Notes: generated by a model from the letters alone, not told the origin. A stretch of 11,608 nucleotides of DNA from JANNSW01 sp031431235 (GCA_031431235.1 JANPDA010000095.1:1-11608), one strand, 5' to 3'; positions 1 through 7,445 are shown, numbered from the stretch's first letter. Program-made: numbers and translations.

Positions 1-1
1 C

Positions 2-1156
2 CTGATGAAGGGCTACATGATGAACGACGCGGGCGATGCCATCTGGGACGCCAACGCGATCGAGAAGGTCGACGACAATACCGTCCGCCTCAATGCCCGC
101 AACGCGCAGCTCGCGGTGCCGGAGCACTTCTTCCACTATCCGTTGATCATCCTGCACCCCTCCTCCGAGGGCAAGTTCCCCGGTGTCGGCTCGATCGGCA
201 CCGGCTGGGCCGAGATGACCGAGTACGAGGTCGGCAAGAAGTGCGTCGTCAAGAAGAAGCCCGGCTACTGGAAGGGCGACGGCGCGCTCGACGAGGTCCA
301 CTACATCGACCACGGCGATGATCCGGCAGCTCAGGTTTCGGCCCTGGTGTCCAAGCAGGTCGACGGCATCTGGCAGATCCAAGAGAGCCAGATCGAATCG
401 TTGAAGGCGCTCGACTGGCTCAGCATCTACGACGTGACGACGGCCCAGACTGCGGTTGCCCGCATGCAGCCGATCCACGACCAGTGGAAGGACGCCCGCG
501 TCCGCAAGGCGATGCGGATGGCGATCGACCCGGCGAAAGTCGTGCAGGTCGCCAATGCTGGCCTCGGCTCCGTCGGCGAGCACCACCACGTGGCGCCTGT
601 CCATCCCGAGTACGCCCAGCTCCCCCCGATGTTCAACATCGACGGCGCCAAGAAGCTGCTGGCGGAAGCCGGCAAGCCCGACGGCTTCGAGACCGAGATC
701 TTCTGCAAGGCGGATCCGGCCTGGGAGGCCAAGGCCTGCAACGTCATGGCCGAGCAGTTGAAGGAAATCGGCGTCAAGCTCAAGGTTACGGTGCTGCCGT
801 CCGCCCAGTTCTGGGAGATCTGGGACAAGGACACCAACCCCTTCGGCTTCACCTCGTGGACCCATCGTCCGCTCGGCGTCATGGTGCTCGGGCTCGCCTA
901 CCGCTCGGGCGTTCCGTGGAACGAGTCGAAGTGGGCCAATGCCAAGTTCGACGAGCTGCTGAGCAAGGCCGAGGGCACCCTCGACGTCGAGAAGCGTCGC
1001 GAGATCATGAAGGAGATCGAGACGATCATGCAGGAGGAAGGACCGATCCTGCAGCCGACTTGGCTGAAGATCTTCCAGGGCATGTCGACGGACGTGAAGG
1101 GCTTTGCCGCGCACCCGACCCAGTACATCTTCCCCTGGGAGTGGTCGCGCGCCTGA
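2..1156 (+). CDS. ABC transporter substrate-binding protein, family 5 (peptide/nickel type), C-terminal part
   Basis: This is the C-terminal 384 codons of a periplasmic solute-binding protein of the SBP_bac_5 (DppA/OppA) family, cut by the window's left edge. The reading frame is open from the first complete codon at position 2, so the ATG at 5 is internal and the signal peptide lies outside the window. Family members are usually about 500-550 residues, so roughly 130-160 are missing. Family features seen are the G-T-G-W and Y-x-V-x-K-K-P-G-Y-W-K-G segment (about residues 65-90), the R-V-R-K-A-M-x-x-A-I-D-P block (about 164-175), A-K-K-L-L-A-E-A-G-K-P-D-G-F (about 215-229) and a C-terminal helical region where Dpp proteins carry R-R-x-I-M-x-E-I-E. 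It would capture the ligand and deliver it to the two permeases encoded next. The ligand cannot be read from the sequence; short peptides, opines, N-acyl compounds and nickel chelates are all handled by this family. Confidence 0.93.
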   Translation: MMKGYMMNDAGDAIWDANAIEKVDDNTVRLNARNAQLAVPEHFFHYPLIILHPSSEGKFPGVGSIGTGWAEMTEYEVGKKCVVKKKPGYWKGDGALDEVHYIDHGDDPAAQVSALVSKQVDGIWQIQESQIESLKALDWLSIYDVTTAQTAVARMQPIHDQWKDARVRKAMRMAIDPAKVVQVANAGLGSVGEHHHVAPVHPEYAQLPPMFNIDGAKKLLAEAGKPDGFETEIFCKADPAWEAKACNVMAEQLKEIGVKLKVTVLPSAQFWEIWDKDTNPFGFTSWTHRPLGVMVLGLAYRSGVPWNESKWANAKFDELLSKAEGTLDVEKRREIMKEIETIMQEEGPILQPTWLKIFQGMSTDVKGFAAHPTQYIFPWEWSRA

Positions 1157-1157
1157 T

Positions 1158-1172
1158 CGCTGCCGGGCAGCG
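1158..1172 (+). terminator. Small hairpin just after the binding-protein stop codon
   Basis: A perfect 15-base palindrome, CGCTGCC-G-GGCAGCG, begins two bases after the stop codon. As RNA it can form a 6-bp stem with a 3-base loop. It has no T-tract, so it is not a terminator by itself. Together with the stronger hairpin at 1192-1225 it could shield the 3' end of the binding-protein mRNA from exonucleases, as seen for other binding-protein genes. That role is inferred. Confidence 0.45.
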
Positions 1173-1191
1173 TGATTGCGTATGGAATTGT

Positions 1192-1225
1192 GGGGCGGGC
1201 ACCGGAGCGGGTGCCCGCCCCTTTT
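1192..1225 (+). terminator. Strong intrinsic terminator between binding-protein and permease genes
   Basis: A perfect 12-bp GC-rich stem, GGGGCGGGCACC (1192-1203) with GGTGCCCGCCCC (1210-1221), closes a 6-base loop and is followed directly by TTTT (1222-1225). This is a classic Rho-independent terminator shape. It sits 35 bases after the binding-protein stop and 153 bases before the first permease. It should give much more binding-protein transcript than transporter transcript, with either partial read-through or a separate promoter feeding the downstream genes. Confidence 0.88.
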
Positions 1226-1306
1226 CGCTCGCAGCCAAAGCTGCATGCTGCCAGACGGCGCCAGATCCGGCGGTAACGTCGAGTGGATGCATCGTCAAAT
1301 CCGGCA

Positions 1307-1334
1307 TTGCGGAGCGAGCGGGTTGGTGTAGGCT
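1307..1334 (+). promoter_or_regulatory. Possible weak sigma70-type promoter ahead of the permease operon
   Basis: TTGCGG (1307-1312) and TAGGCT (1329-1334) are 16 bases apart. They keep the most conserved bases of the -35 (TTG) and -10 (TA...T) elements and lie about 45 bases before the permease start. A promoter is expected somewhere in 1226-1378 because of the strong terminator just upstream. The match is only 3 of 6 in each element, so this exact placement is a guess. Confidence 0.25.
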
Positions 1335-1378
1335 AGCGCAAAACAAGAGGGTACGGGGTAGGGAGACGCACCAAGGTC

Positions 1379-2350
1379 ATGCTCAGGTTCTTCGCCAAGC
1401 GCCTCGTCGGCCTCGTGCTTACGATGCTGATCGTGTCGTTCCTGATTTTCCTCACGTTCGAGCTGTCGCCCGGCGATGTGGCTCGTGGCGCGCTCGGTCA
1501 GTTCGCAACCGACCTGCAATTGAAGAAATACCGCGAGCAGTATGGCCTCGATCGGCCGTTTTTCACCCGCTACGCATCCTGGCTCGGCATCGCCCCCAAT
1601 CACAAGGGCGAGGTCGACGGCATCCTGCAGGCCAATCTCGGCTATTCGAACCTCAAGAAGACCCAGGTCAACACCTTCATCTGGGACCGCATCGCCAACA
1701 CCGGCCTGCTCGCCATGATTGCGTTCGCGCTGATCGCGCCGATCTCGGTCGTGCTCGGCGTCATCTCAGGAATGCGCGAAGGCTCCAGACTCGATCGCAT
1801 CGTGTCCGTGTTCAGCACTGTGACCACCTCCGTGCCCGAGTTCGCCATGGGCGCCTTTCTCGTCACCATCTTCGTCGTTTGGCTCGGTGTCCTGCCCGGC
1901 ACGGCCCCGCTCGACACGGGCGGACCCTGGTCGATCACCGCCCAGCTCGTGCTGCCAGTGGCGACGCTGATGGCCTACTACGTCGGCTACCTCGTGCGCA
2001 TGGTGCGTGCGTCCATGGTCGAGGTGATGACGAGCCCCTATATCCGAACGGCGACCCTGAAGGGCCTCAATTTCTCGGATGTGGTCGTGAAGCATGCCCT
2101 GCGCAATGCTCTCATCACGCCGTTTACAGCGATCCTGCTGCAGATCAACTTCCTCTTCACCAGCGTCGTCGTGGTCGAGGCGGTGTTCGCTTTGCCGGGC
2201 TTCGGGCGGATGCTGGTCGAGCACTCGCTCTACAAGGACGTAGCAACGGTCGAGGCGGCTTCGCTGTTTGCCGTCCTGGTCGTCGTGGTCTCGCAGATGC
2301 TCGGCGATTTCGCCTACATGATGCTCAACCCGCGCATCCGCTTCAGTTGA
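1379..2350 (+). CDS. ABC transporter permease, DppB/OppB type
   Basis: This 323-residue inner-membrane permease is one of the two channel subunits of the importer and pairs with the product of the next gene. The N-terminus (residues 1-30) has the family's F-x-x-K-R-L helix and the ending L-S-P-G-D. About six hydrophobic segments are visible, near 8-28, 108-130, 155-175, 188-207, 250-270 and 293-315. The EAA loop that docks on the ATPase is at 221-247 (Y-I-R-T-A-x-x-K-G-L through H-A-L-R-N-A-L-I), followed by the conserved L-P-G-F-G at 272-276. Length is normal for the family. The ATG at 1379 is chosen because the protein opens exactly at the conserved N-terminal helix; AGGGAGA (1360-1366) lies 12 bases upstream and AAGG is closer. 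The gene ends in a TGA that overlaps the next gene's Shine-Dalgarno, a sign of coupled translation. Confidence 0.95.
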   Translation: MLRFFAKRLVGLVLTMLIVSFLIFLTFELSPGDVARGALGQFATDLQLKKYREQYGLDRPFFTRYASWLGIAPNHKGEVDGILQANLGYSNLKKTQVNTFIWDRIANTGLLAMIAFALIAPISVVLGVISGMREGSRLDRIVSVFSTVTTSVPEFAMGAFLVTIFVVWLGVLPGTAPLDTGGPWSITAQLVLPVATLMAYYVGYLVRMVRASMVEVMTSPYIRTATLKGLNFSDVVVKHALRNALITPFTAILLQINFLFTSVVVVEAVFALPGFGRMLVEHSLYKDVATVEAASLFAVLVVVVSQMLGDFAYMMLNPRIRFS

Positions 2351-2362
2351 GGACACGAGACC

Positions 2363-3247
2363 ATGGCTGTCGAAACCATCCCAGCGAGTGGCGGCCGGCG
2401 CACGGCGATCCTGCCGGGCTGGCTGTCGAGCATTCTCCTCATTCGCGAATCCTCGATCGGCACTGTCGGCGCGCTGATCGTGCTGTTCTGGGTGCTGGTC
2501 GCGCTCACCGCGCCTTGGCTCGCGCCCTACGATCCCAACAAGAACCTTTACGACATCGGTGTCGCCGCGTTGCCGAGCGCCACCAACTGGCTCGGCACCG
2601 ACGAGCAGGCGCGCGACATCCTTTCGCGCATCATGTGGGGCTCGCGGATCGTGCTGACGATCGCTCCGCTCGCAACCGTCTGCGGCTACGCGGTCGGCAT
2701 CGTCATGGGGCTGCTGGCCGGCTATTACCGCGGCTGGTTCGACACCATCATCATGCAGGTCTGCAACGTGATCCTGTCGTTTCCGGTGCTCGTCCTCTAC
2801 GTGATCATCATGATCAAGTTCGGACCCTCGGCCTTGAACATCATTGCGGCAGTCACTTTCATCGCCTCGCCCCAGGTAGCGCGGCTCGTGCGCAGCCAGA
2901 CGTTGGAATTGCGTGAGAAGGACTATGTCGCCGCCGCCAAGATGCGGGGCGAGCCCGGCTGGTACATCATGCTGGTCGAGATCCTGCCGAATGCGCGTGG
3001 GCCCTTGATCGTCGATGGCTGCCTGCGCATGGGCTACACGGCGATCACGATCGGCGTGCTCGGCTTCCTGGGCGTTGGTCTGCGTCCGCCCGATCCGGAT
3101 TGGGGCGGCATGATCCGCGACACCTACAGCTATCTGCTCGGTGGCCAGATCCACATGGCGCTGGCGCCCGCTATCGCGCTCTCCTCGCTCGTCGTCGGGT
3201 TTTCGCTGCTGGCCGATGGTGTGCGCGAGGTCAGCCTCAAGGATTGA
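2363..3247 (+). CDS. ABC transporter permease, DppC/OppC type
   Basis: This 294-residue permease is the second membrane subunit of the importer. It shows the DppC-specific N-terminal region, with one hydrophobic helix (about 33-50) followed by W-L-A-P-Y-D-P, and then the hallmark L-G-T-D-E-Q-A-R-D-I-L-S-R-I-M-W-G-S-R (77-95) that leads into the permease domain. The EAA loop is at 188-217 (D-Y-V-A-A-A-K-M-R-G ... L-P-N-A-R-G-P), followed by G-F-L-G-V-G-L-x-P-P-x-P-D-W-G-G-M (234-250). Length is typical. The start at ATG 2363 is supported by GAGGA (2349-2353) overlapping the previous stop codon, with 9 bases between it and the ATG. It lies 12 bases after the DppB-like gene and 21 bases before the ATPase gene, so these form one transcription unit. 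No missing motif was found. Confidence 0.95.
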   Translation: MAVETIPASGGRRTAILPGWLSSILLIRESSIGTVGALIVLFWVLVALTAPWLAPYDPNKNLYDIGVAALPSATNWLGTDEQARDILSRIMWGSRIVLTIAPLATVCGYAVGIVMGLLAGYYRGWFDTIIMQVCNVILSFPVLVLYVIIMIKFGPSALNIIAAVTFIASPQVARLVRSQTLELREKDYVAAAKMRGEPGWYIMLVEILPNARGPLIVDGCLRMGYTAITIGVLGFLGVGLRPPDPDWGGMIRDTYSYLLGGQIHMALAPAIALSSLVVGFSLLADGVREVSLKD

Positions 3248-3268
3248 GATCTGCCGGACAGGCCAAGA

Positions 3269-5674
3269 ATGACGAAGGGAATTGCCGACGTGTCAGGTCC
3301 CCAACCGGTGCTCGAATGCCGGAACCTCCATATTTCCTACTACACCCGCTCGAGCGAGGTGCCCGCTGTCACAGGCTTCAATTTGAAACTGATGCCGGGG
3401 GAAGCGCACGGCATCGTGGGCGAATCCGGCTGCGGCAAGTCGACGGTCGCCTTCGCCATCATGAACTACCTCGGCAAGAACGGCGCGATCGTCGGCGGCG
3501 AGATCCTGTTCGAGGGCCGCGACATCGCCAAGATGAGCCAGGACGAGCTACGCCGGATCCGCGGCTCCAAGATCGCCATGGTCTACCAGGAGCCGATGTC
3601 CTCGCTCAATCCGGCGATGCGGATCGGCCGGCAACTGGCCGAGGTGCCGGTCTATCATGAGAATGTGAGCTGGGAGGAAGCCTACAACCGCTCGGAGGCG
3701 ATGCTCGCCAATGTGCGGCTGCCCGACCCCAAGCGCATCATGGACGCCTATCCCCACCAGATCTCGGGCGGCCAGCAGCAGCGCGCCGTCATCGCCATGG
3801 CGCTGCTCTCCAACCCGAAGCTGTTGCTGCTCGACGAGCCGACCACAGCCCTCGACGTGACGGTCGAAGCCGGCATCGTCGACCTGATCAAGGAGATCTC
3901 GAAGAAGTTCGGCACCTCGATGATCTACATCTCGCACAACCTCGGCCTGATCGCTGAGACCTGCGACCGGATCACGGTGATGTACTCGGGCCAAGCCGTC
4001 GAGGTGGGCAAGATCCGCGACGTGTTCGCCCATATGCATCATCCCTACACGCGCGGCCTGTTCTCCTCGATCCCGCTGCCCGGCGCCGATAAGAATGCGC
4101 GCCCGTTGATCTCGATCCCCGGCCAGCTGCCGTTGCCCTATGCGCGCCCGCCCGGCTGCACGTTCGGGCCGCGTTGCTCGGGCTTCCAGGCGGGACGCTG
4201 CGACAAGCCCGGCCTCGAGATGCAGGCGATTGCCAACGTACCCGGCCATTTCGCCCGTTGCGTGCGCCTGAACGAGATCGACTGGGAGGCCGCCGCCAAG
4301 ACCCACAAGCCGCGTGCCCCGATCGAGCCCGGCCCCGTGGTGCTGCGCGTCGCCGACATGCAGAAACACTACACCATCGAAAAGATGGGCGTCTTCTTCT
4401 CCAAGGACGTGCGCAAGATCAAAGCGAACGAGCAGATCACGTTCGAGGCGCGCGAGGCCGAGACGGTCGCGATCGTGGGCGAATCCGGCTGCGGCAAGTC
4501 GACCTTCGCCAAGGTGCTGATGGGCCTCGAGCAGGCGACCGCCGGCACCATCCATCTGGGCAACCTCGAGCTCGGCCAGGTCCCGGTCGGTGACCGCGAC
4601 GCCGGCACCATCGCCAAGCTGCAGATGGTGTTCCAGAACCCATTCGAAACGCTCAATCCCAGCCACAGCGTCGGTGGTCAGATTGCGCGTGTCCTGAAGC
4701 GCTTCGGCACGCTGCCGACGGCCAAGCTCCGGCGCGACCGGGTGAACGAGCTGCTCGACATCGTCAAGCTGCCGCGCGACTTCGCCAAGCGCCTGCCGCG
4801 CCAGCTCTCCGGCGGCCAGAAACAACGCATCGGCATCGCCCGCGCCTTCGCCGGCAACCCCAAGCTCGTCGTCGCCGACGAGCCGGTGTCCGCGCTCGAC
4901 GTCTCGGTGCAGGCCGCCGTCACCGAGCTGCTGATGGACATCCAGCGCACCAACCGGACGACCATGCTGTTCATCAGCCACGACCTTTCGGTGGTGCGCT
5001 ACCTCGCCGACCGCGTCGTCGTCATGTACCTCGGCCGCATCATGGAGCAGGGCACGACGGAGGAGATTTTCTCCCCGCCCTATCATCCCTATACCGAGGC
5101 CCTGCTCTCGGCGGTGCCGATCGCCGACGTTCGCGTCCACAAGCGCAAGGTCGTGCTGTCGGGCGAGCTGCCGAGCGCGCTCAATCCGCCCAAGGGCTGC
5201 CCGTTCTCCACCCGCTGCCCCTACGTGATCAAGGGCACCTGCGACACCATCCCGCCTCCCGTGCGCCTGTTCGGGAATGGGCACGCGATCGCCTGCCATC
5301 TCGAAGCCCAGCAGCTCACCAGCATGCTGCCTGTGATCACCATGCGCGAGAGCGAGGCCAAGCCGAAGTCGGCCGGAGCGGCTCCAGCCGACGCGTCGGC
5401 ATCGGTTGCGTCAGGCGGGGCCGCACCGTCTCGAGCGACCGGTATCAGCACAACGCCCGGCGCGGCAAACGTCGCAGCCATTGCCAAGCTGCCGCCGGTC
5501 CCCCAGCCTCCCCACATGAACGGCACACCGGTTCCAGCCAACCTGCGCAAACCCCTGCCACTCACCGACGCCGAGCGTGCGCGGCTCGCCCTCGAGCGCT
5601 TGCAGGCCAACGATGCCTCCTCGAGCACCGAGCAGGCGCAGCAGGCGCTCGACGCACTGAAGAACCAGAGCTGA
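3269..5674 (+). CDS. Fused dual ATPase of the peptide-type ABC importer (DppD-DppF fusion)
   Basis: This 801-residue protein has two complete nucleotide-binding domains in one chain, supplying both ATPases of the importer. Domain 1 has Walker A G-E-S-G-C-G-K-S-T at 51-59, Q-loop Q107, signature S-G-G-Q-Q at 166-170, Walker B L-L-L-L-D-E at 185-190 and switch His223. Domain 2 has Walker A at 404-412, Q456, signature L-S-G-G-Q at 513-517, Walker B L-V-V-A-D-E at 533-538 and His571, so both sites look catalytically intact. Each half ends in the oligopeptide-transporter C-terminal region with four cysteines (C297, C303, C311, C331 and C644, C650, C658, C676). Related transporters bind an iron-sulfur cluster there. 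Residues from about 690 to 801 form an Ala/Pro-rich tail outside the ABC folds. The start is uncertain: ATG 3269 has only a weak ribosome site, whereas GTG 3290, seven codons in, is preceded by AAGGGA with 9-base spacing. The Walker A regions share a 32-base identical stretch. Confidence 0.94.
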   Translation: MTKGIADVSGPQPVLECRNLHISYYTRSSEVPAVTGFNLKLMPGEAHGIVGESGCGKSTVAFAIMNYLGKNGAIVGGEILFEGRDIAKMSQDELRRIRGSKIAMVYQEPMSSLNPAMRIGRQLAEVPVYHENVSWEEAYNRSEAMLANVRLPDPKRIMDAYPHQISGGQQQRAVIAMALLSNPKLLLLDEPTTALDVTVEAGIVDLIKEISKKFGTSMIYISHNLGLIAETCDRITVMYSGQAVEVGKIRDVFAHMHHPYTRGLFSSIPLPGADKNARPLISIPGQLPLPYARPPGCTFGPRCSGFQAGRCDKPGLEMQAIANVPGHFARCVRLNEIDWEAAAKTHKPRAPIEPGPVVLRVADMQKHYTIEKMGVFFSKDVRKIKANEQITFEAREAETVAIVGESGCGKSTFAKVLMGLEQATAGTIHLGNLELGQVPVGDRDAGTIAKLQMVFQNPFETLNPSHSVGGQIARVLKRFGTLPTAKLRRDRVNELLDIVKLPRDFAKRLPRQLSGGQKQRIGIARAFAGNPKLVVADEPVSALDVSVQAAVTELLMDIQRTNRTTMLFISHDLSVVRYLADRVVVMYLGRIMEQGTTEEIFSPPYHPYTEALLSAVPIADVRVHKRKVVLSGELPSALNPPKGCPFSTRCPYVIKGTCDTIPPPVRLFGNGHAIACHLEAQQLTSMLPVITMRESEAKPKSAGAAPADASASVASGGAAPSRATGISTTPGAANVAAIAKLPPVPQPPHMNGTPVPANLRKPLPLTDAERARLALERLQANDASSSTEQAQQALDALKNQS
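3413..3444 (+). repeat. 32-base direct repeat, copy 1 (Walker A of ATPase domain 1)
   Basis: The 32 bases here are identical to 4472-4503. They encode I-V-G-E-S-G-C-G-K-S plus most of the next codon. The two copies are 1059 bases (353 codons) apart and in the same frame. Protein conservation alone does not force identity at every third codon position, so recent gene conversion or very strong codon bias is likely. Confidence 0.9.
4472..4503 (+). repeat. 32-base direct repeat, copy 2 (Walker A of ATPase domain 2)
   Basis: This is the second copy of the 32-base identical stretch first seen at 3413-3444. Bases on both sides differ (c versus g before, g versus c after), so the identity is limited to the Walker A coding segment. 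Recombination between the copies would remove 1059 bases and leave an in-frame single-ATPase hybrid. Confidence 0.9.
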
Positions 5675-5693
5675 TGGCGAGGAGAGTTGCCCC

Positions 5694-6860
5694 ATGCCGG
5701 TGATCAATCGTGTGGCCGAGCTTGCCGGCGAGACGGCCGGGTGGCGGCGCGACCTGCACCGGTTCCCTGAGCTCCTGTTCGATCTGCCGCGCACCTCGGC
5801 CTTCGTCGCGGAGCGCCTGAAGGCGTTCGGCTGCGACGAGGTCGTGACCGGCATCGGCCGCTCGGGCGTCGTCGGCGTCATTCATGGCCGCCGGCCCGGC
5901 ACGGCCCGTACCGTGGGCCTGCGCGCCGACATGGACGCGCTGCCGATCCTGGAGGTGACCGGCGCTGCCTACGCTTCCCAGACCCCTGGCAAGATGCACG
6001 CCTGCGGCCATGACGGCCACACGGCGATGCTGCTCGGCGCGGCGAGCTATCTGGCTGAGACGCGCAATTTCGTGGGCAACGCCGTCCTCATCTTCCAGCC
6101 GGCGGAAGAGGGCGGCGACGGCGCCCGCGCGATGCTCGCCGATGGCGTCATGGACCGCTTCGGTGTGGACGAGGTCTATGCGCTGCACAATTATCCGGGC
6201 TTGCCGGTCGGCGCCTTCGCGATCCGCCCCGGCTCGCTGATGGCCGCCAGCTCGATCCTCAAGATCGAGGTCAAGGGTCGCGGTGGACATGCGGCCACGC
6301 CACACGGTTGCATCGACACGGTGCTGATCGGCTCGACGATCGTGACTGCGCTGCAGGGGATCGTGGCGCGCAATGTCGATCCGGTCGACGCCGCCGTCGT
6401 CTCGATCGCCAAGTTCCGGGCGGGCGACAGCTTCAACATCCTGCCTGAGACCGCCGAGCTGCACGGCACTTGCCGTGCCTTGCGGACAGAGGTGATGGAT
6501 CTGCTCGAAGCCCGCGTGCGCGAGGTGGTGACGGGAACGGCGAGGATGCTGGGGGGCGAGGCGACCGTCTCGATCGATCGCGACAGCCCGGCAACCATCA
6601 ACACGCCGGCCGAGTACGAGCATGCCGCCCGCGTCGCCGCGGAGATAGCCGGCGCGCCCCAAGTCGATCGCAACTGCCCGCCGGCGATGATCGCGGAGGA
6701 CTTCGGTGACATGCTGCAGGCACGGCCCGGCGCCTTCATCTTCATGGGCAACGGGAGCTCGGCCGGCCTGCACCACCCCGCCTATGATTTCGATGACGCC
6801 GCGATCCCCTTTGGGGTGTCGTATCTGGCGCGGTTGGTGGAGCGGCGCAGCACGGTGTAG
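5694..6860 (+). CDS. M20D-family amidohydrolase (hippurate / N-acyl amino acid hydrolase type)
   Basis: This 388-residue cytoplasmic metallopeptidase-like enzyme hydrolyses an amide bond, releasing an amino compound from its N-acyl (for example benzoyl, acetyl or indoleacetyl) form. Family motifs appear in order: the N-terminal W-R-R-D-L-H-R-F-P-E-L (17-27), R-A-D-M-D-A-L-P (77-84), the metal-site H-A-C-G-H-D-G-H-T (102-110, ligands C104 and H106), Q-P-A-E-E-G-G (135-141, with E138 as general base and E139 as ligand), L-H-N (164-166, ligand H165), the lid-domain G-G-H-A-A-x-P-H (197-204), E-D-F (335-337) and the final ligand in L-H-H-P-x-Y-D-F (359-366). Residue roles are taken from the family. 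The start at ATG 5694 follows GAGGAG (5679-5684) by 9 bases, and the gene begins 19 bases after the ATPase stop, so it is part of the transporter operon. This suggests that it processes the imported ligand. The exact substrate cannot be told from the sequence. Confidence 0.93.
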   Translation: MPVINRVAELAGETAGWRRDLHRFPELLFDLPRTSAFVAERLKAFGCDEVVTGIGRSGVVGVIHGRRPGTARTVGLRADMDALPILEVTGAAYASQTPGKMHACGHDGHTAMLLGAASYLAETRNFVGNAVLIFQPAEEGGDGARAMLADGVMDRFGVDEVYALHNYPGLPVGAFAIRPGSLMAASSILKIEVKGRGGHAATPHGCIDTVLIGSTIVTALQGIVARNVDPVDAAVVSIAKFRAGDSFNILPETAELHGTCRALRTEVMDLLEARVREVVTGTARMLGGEATVSIDRDSPATINTPAEYEHAARVAAEIAGAPQVDRNCPPAMIAEDFGDMLQARPGAFIFMGNGSSAGLHHPAYDFDDAAIPFGVSYLARLVERRSTV

Positions 6861-6882
6861 ACTGGTGCTGAGCGTTCGCGAA

Positions 6883-6904
6883 GCCCCGCATCAGCATGCG
6901 GGGC
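6883..6904 (+). terminator. Terminator-like hairpin after the amidohydrolase gene
   Basis: A perfect 9-bp stem, GCCCCGCAT (6883-6891) with ATGCGGGGC (6896-6904), closes a CAGC tetraloop. It lies 22 bases after the amidohydrolase stop and 26 bases before the next start codon. Only a short TTT (6911-6913) follows, six bases from the stem, so termination may be partial. It plausibly marks the end of the transporter-amidohydrolase operon. Confidence 0.55.
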
Positions 6905-6930
6905 GTCACGTTTACCCGAGCTCGACCGCC

Positions 6931-7443
6931 ATGCGCCTCTCCCGCACCCGCCTGCAGTGTCCCCTCGGCGAGCTCGAGATCATCGCCGATGCAGGCGGTC
7001 TCTGCATGGTCGAGTTCGCCGATCATGCGGAGCGCTATCTGAAGGTGCTGAGCGCGCGCTATGGCGAGGTCGAGATCGTGGATGGCGAGGATCCCCATGA
7101 CGCGGTGGCGGCGCTCGAGGCCTACTTCGCGGGTGATCTGCGGGCGATCGACCGTCTGCCGGCTGACGCGCCAGGCACCACGTTCCAGCGCGCGGTCTGG
7201 GCGGAGTTGCGCGGCATCCCGCCCGGCAGCACCATCAGCTACCAGCAGCTCGCCCGCCGCCTCGGCCGCCCAACCGCGACGCGGGCCGTCGGCGCCGCCA
7301 ATGGCCAGAACCCGGTCGGCATCGTCGTGCCCTGCCACCGCGTGATCGGGGCGAACGGCACCTTGACCGGCTATTCCGGCGGGCTCGACAAGAAGCGCTG
7401 GCTGCTCGCCCACGAGGGCGTCGTCACCGGCCAGCTCGTGTGA
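6931..7443 (+). CDS. ogt: Methylated-DNA--[protein]-cysteine S-methyltransferase
   Basis: This 170-residue suicide repair protein transfers the alkyl group from O6-alkylguanine (and O4-alkylthymine) in DNA to its own cysteine. The active-site block I-V-V-P-C-H-R-V-I-G spans 131-140, making C135 the methyl acceptor. Other family features are F-Q-R-A-V-W (85-90), I-P-P-G-x-T-x-S-Y (96-104), the DNA-binding R-A-V-G-x-A-N-G-x-N-P (118-128) with R118 as the likely arginine finger, and the closing G-G-L-x-x-K-x-x-L-L-x-x-E (150-162). It has no Ada-type AraC domain, so it is the Ogt form. ATG 6931 is chosen because the protein starts at the conserved N-terminal strand. The frame is open further upstream, but that part runs through the amidohydrolase gene and the hairpin. 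No clear Shine-Dalgarno precedes it, so expression is probably low. A metabolic link to the neighbours is not evident. Confidence 0.93.
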   Translation: MRLSRTRLQCPLGELEIIADAGGLCMVEFADHAERYLKVLSARYGEVEIVDGEDPHDAVAALEAYFAGDLRAIDRLPADAPGTTFQRAVWAELRGIPPGSTISYQQLARRLGRPTATRAVGAANGQNPVGIVVPCHRVIGANGTLTGYSGGLDKKRWLLAHEGVVTGQLV

Positions 7444-7445
7444 GC

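Noticed and set aside
484..2916. Very long open frame (810 codons) on the plus strand
   Set aside because: It overlaps the binding protein and both permeases in another frame, is extremely Arg/Ala/His-rich and has no domain; it is open only because the DNA is GC-rich.
1766..3154. 462-codon open frame on the minus strand
   Set aside because: Antisense to the two permease genes, His/Asp/Arg-rich, with no recognisable domain or ribosome site.
3548..5299. 583-codon open frame on the minus strand
   Set aside because: It lies antisense inside the fused ATPase gene, whose motifs are all present, and its product is Arg/Asp/His-rich low-complexity sequence.
6706..6930. N-terminal extension of the DNA methyltransferase
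   Set aside because: The frame is open upstream, but that stretch lies over the amidohydrolase gene and a hairpin and encodes no known domain; family members begin near the 6931 ATG.
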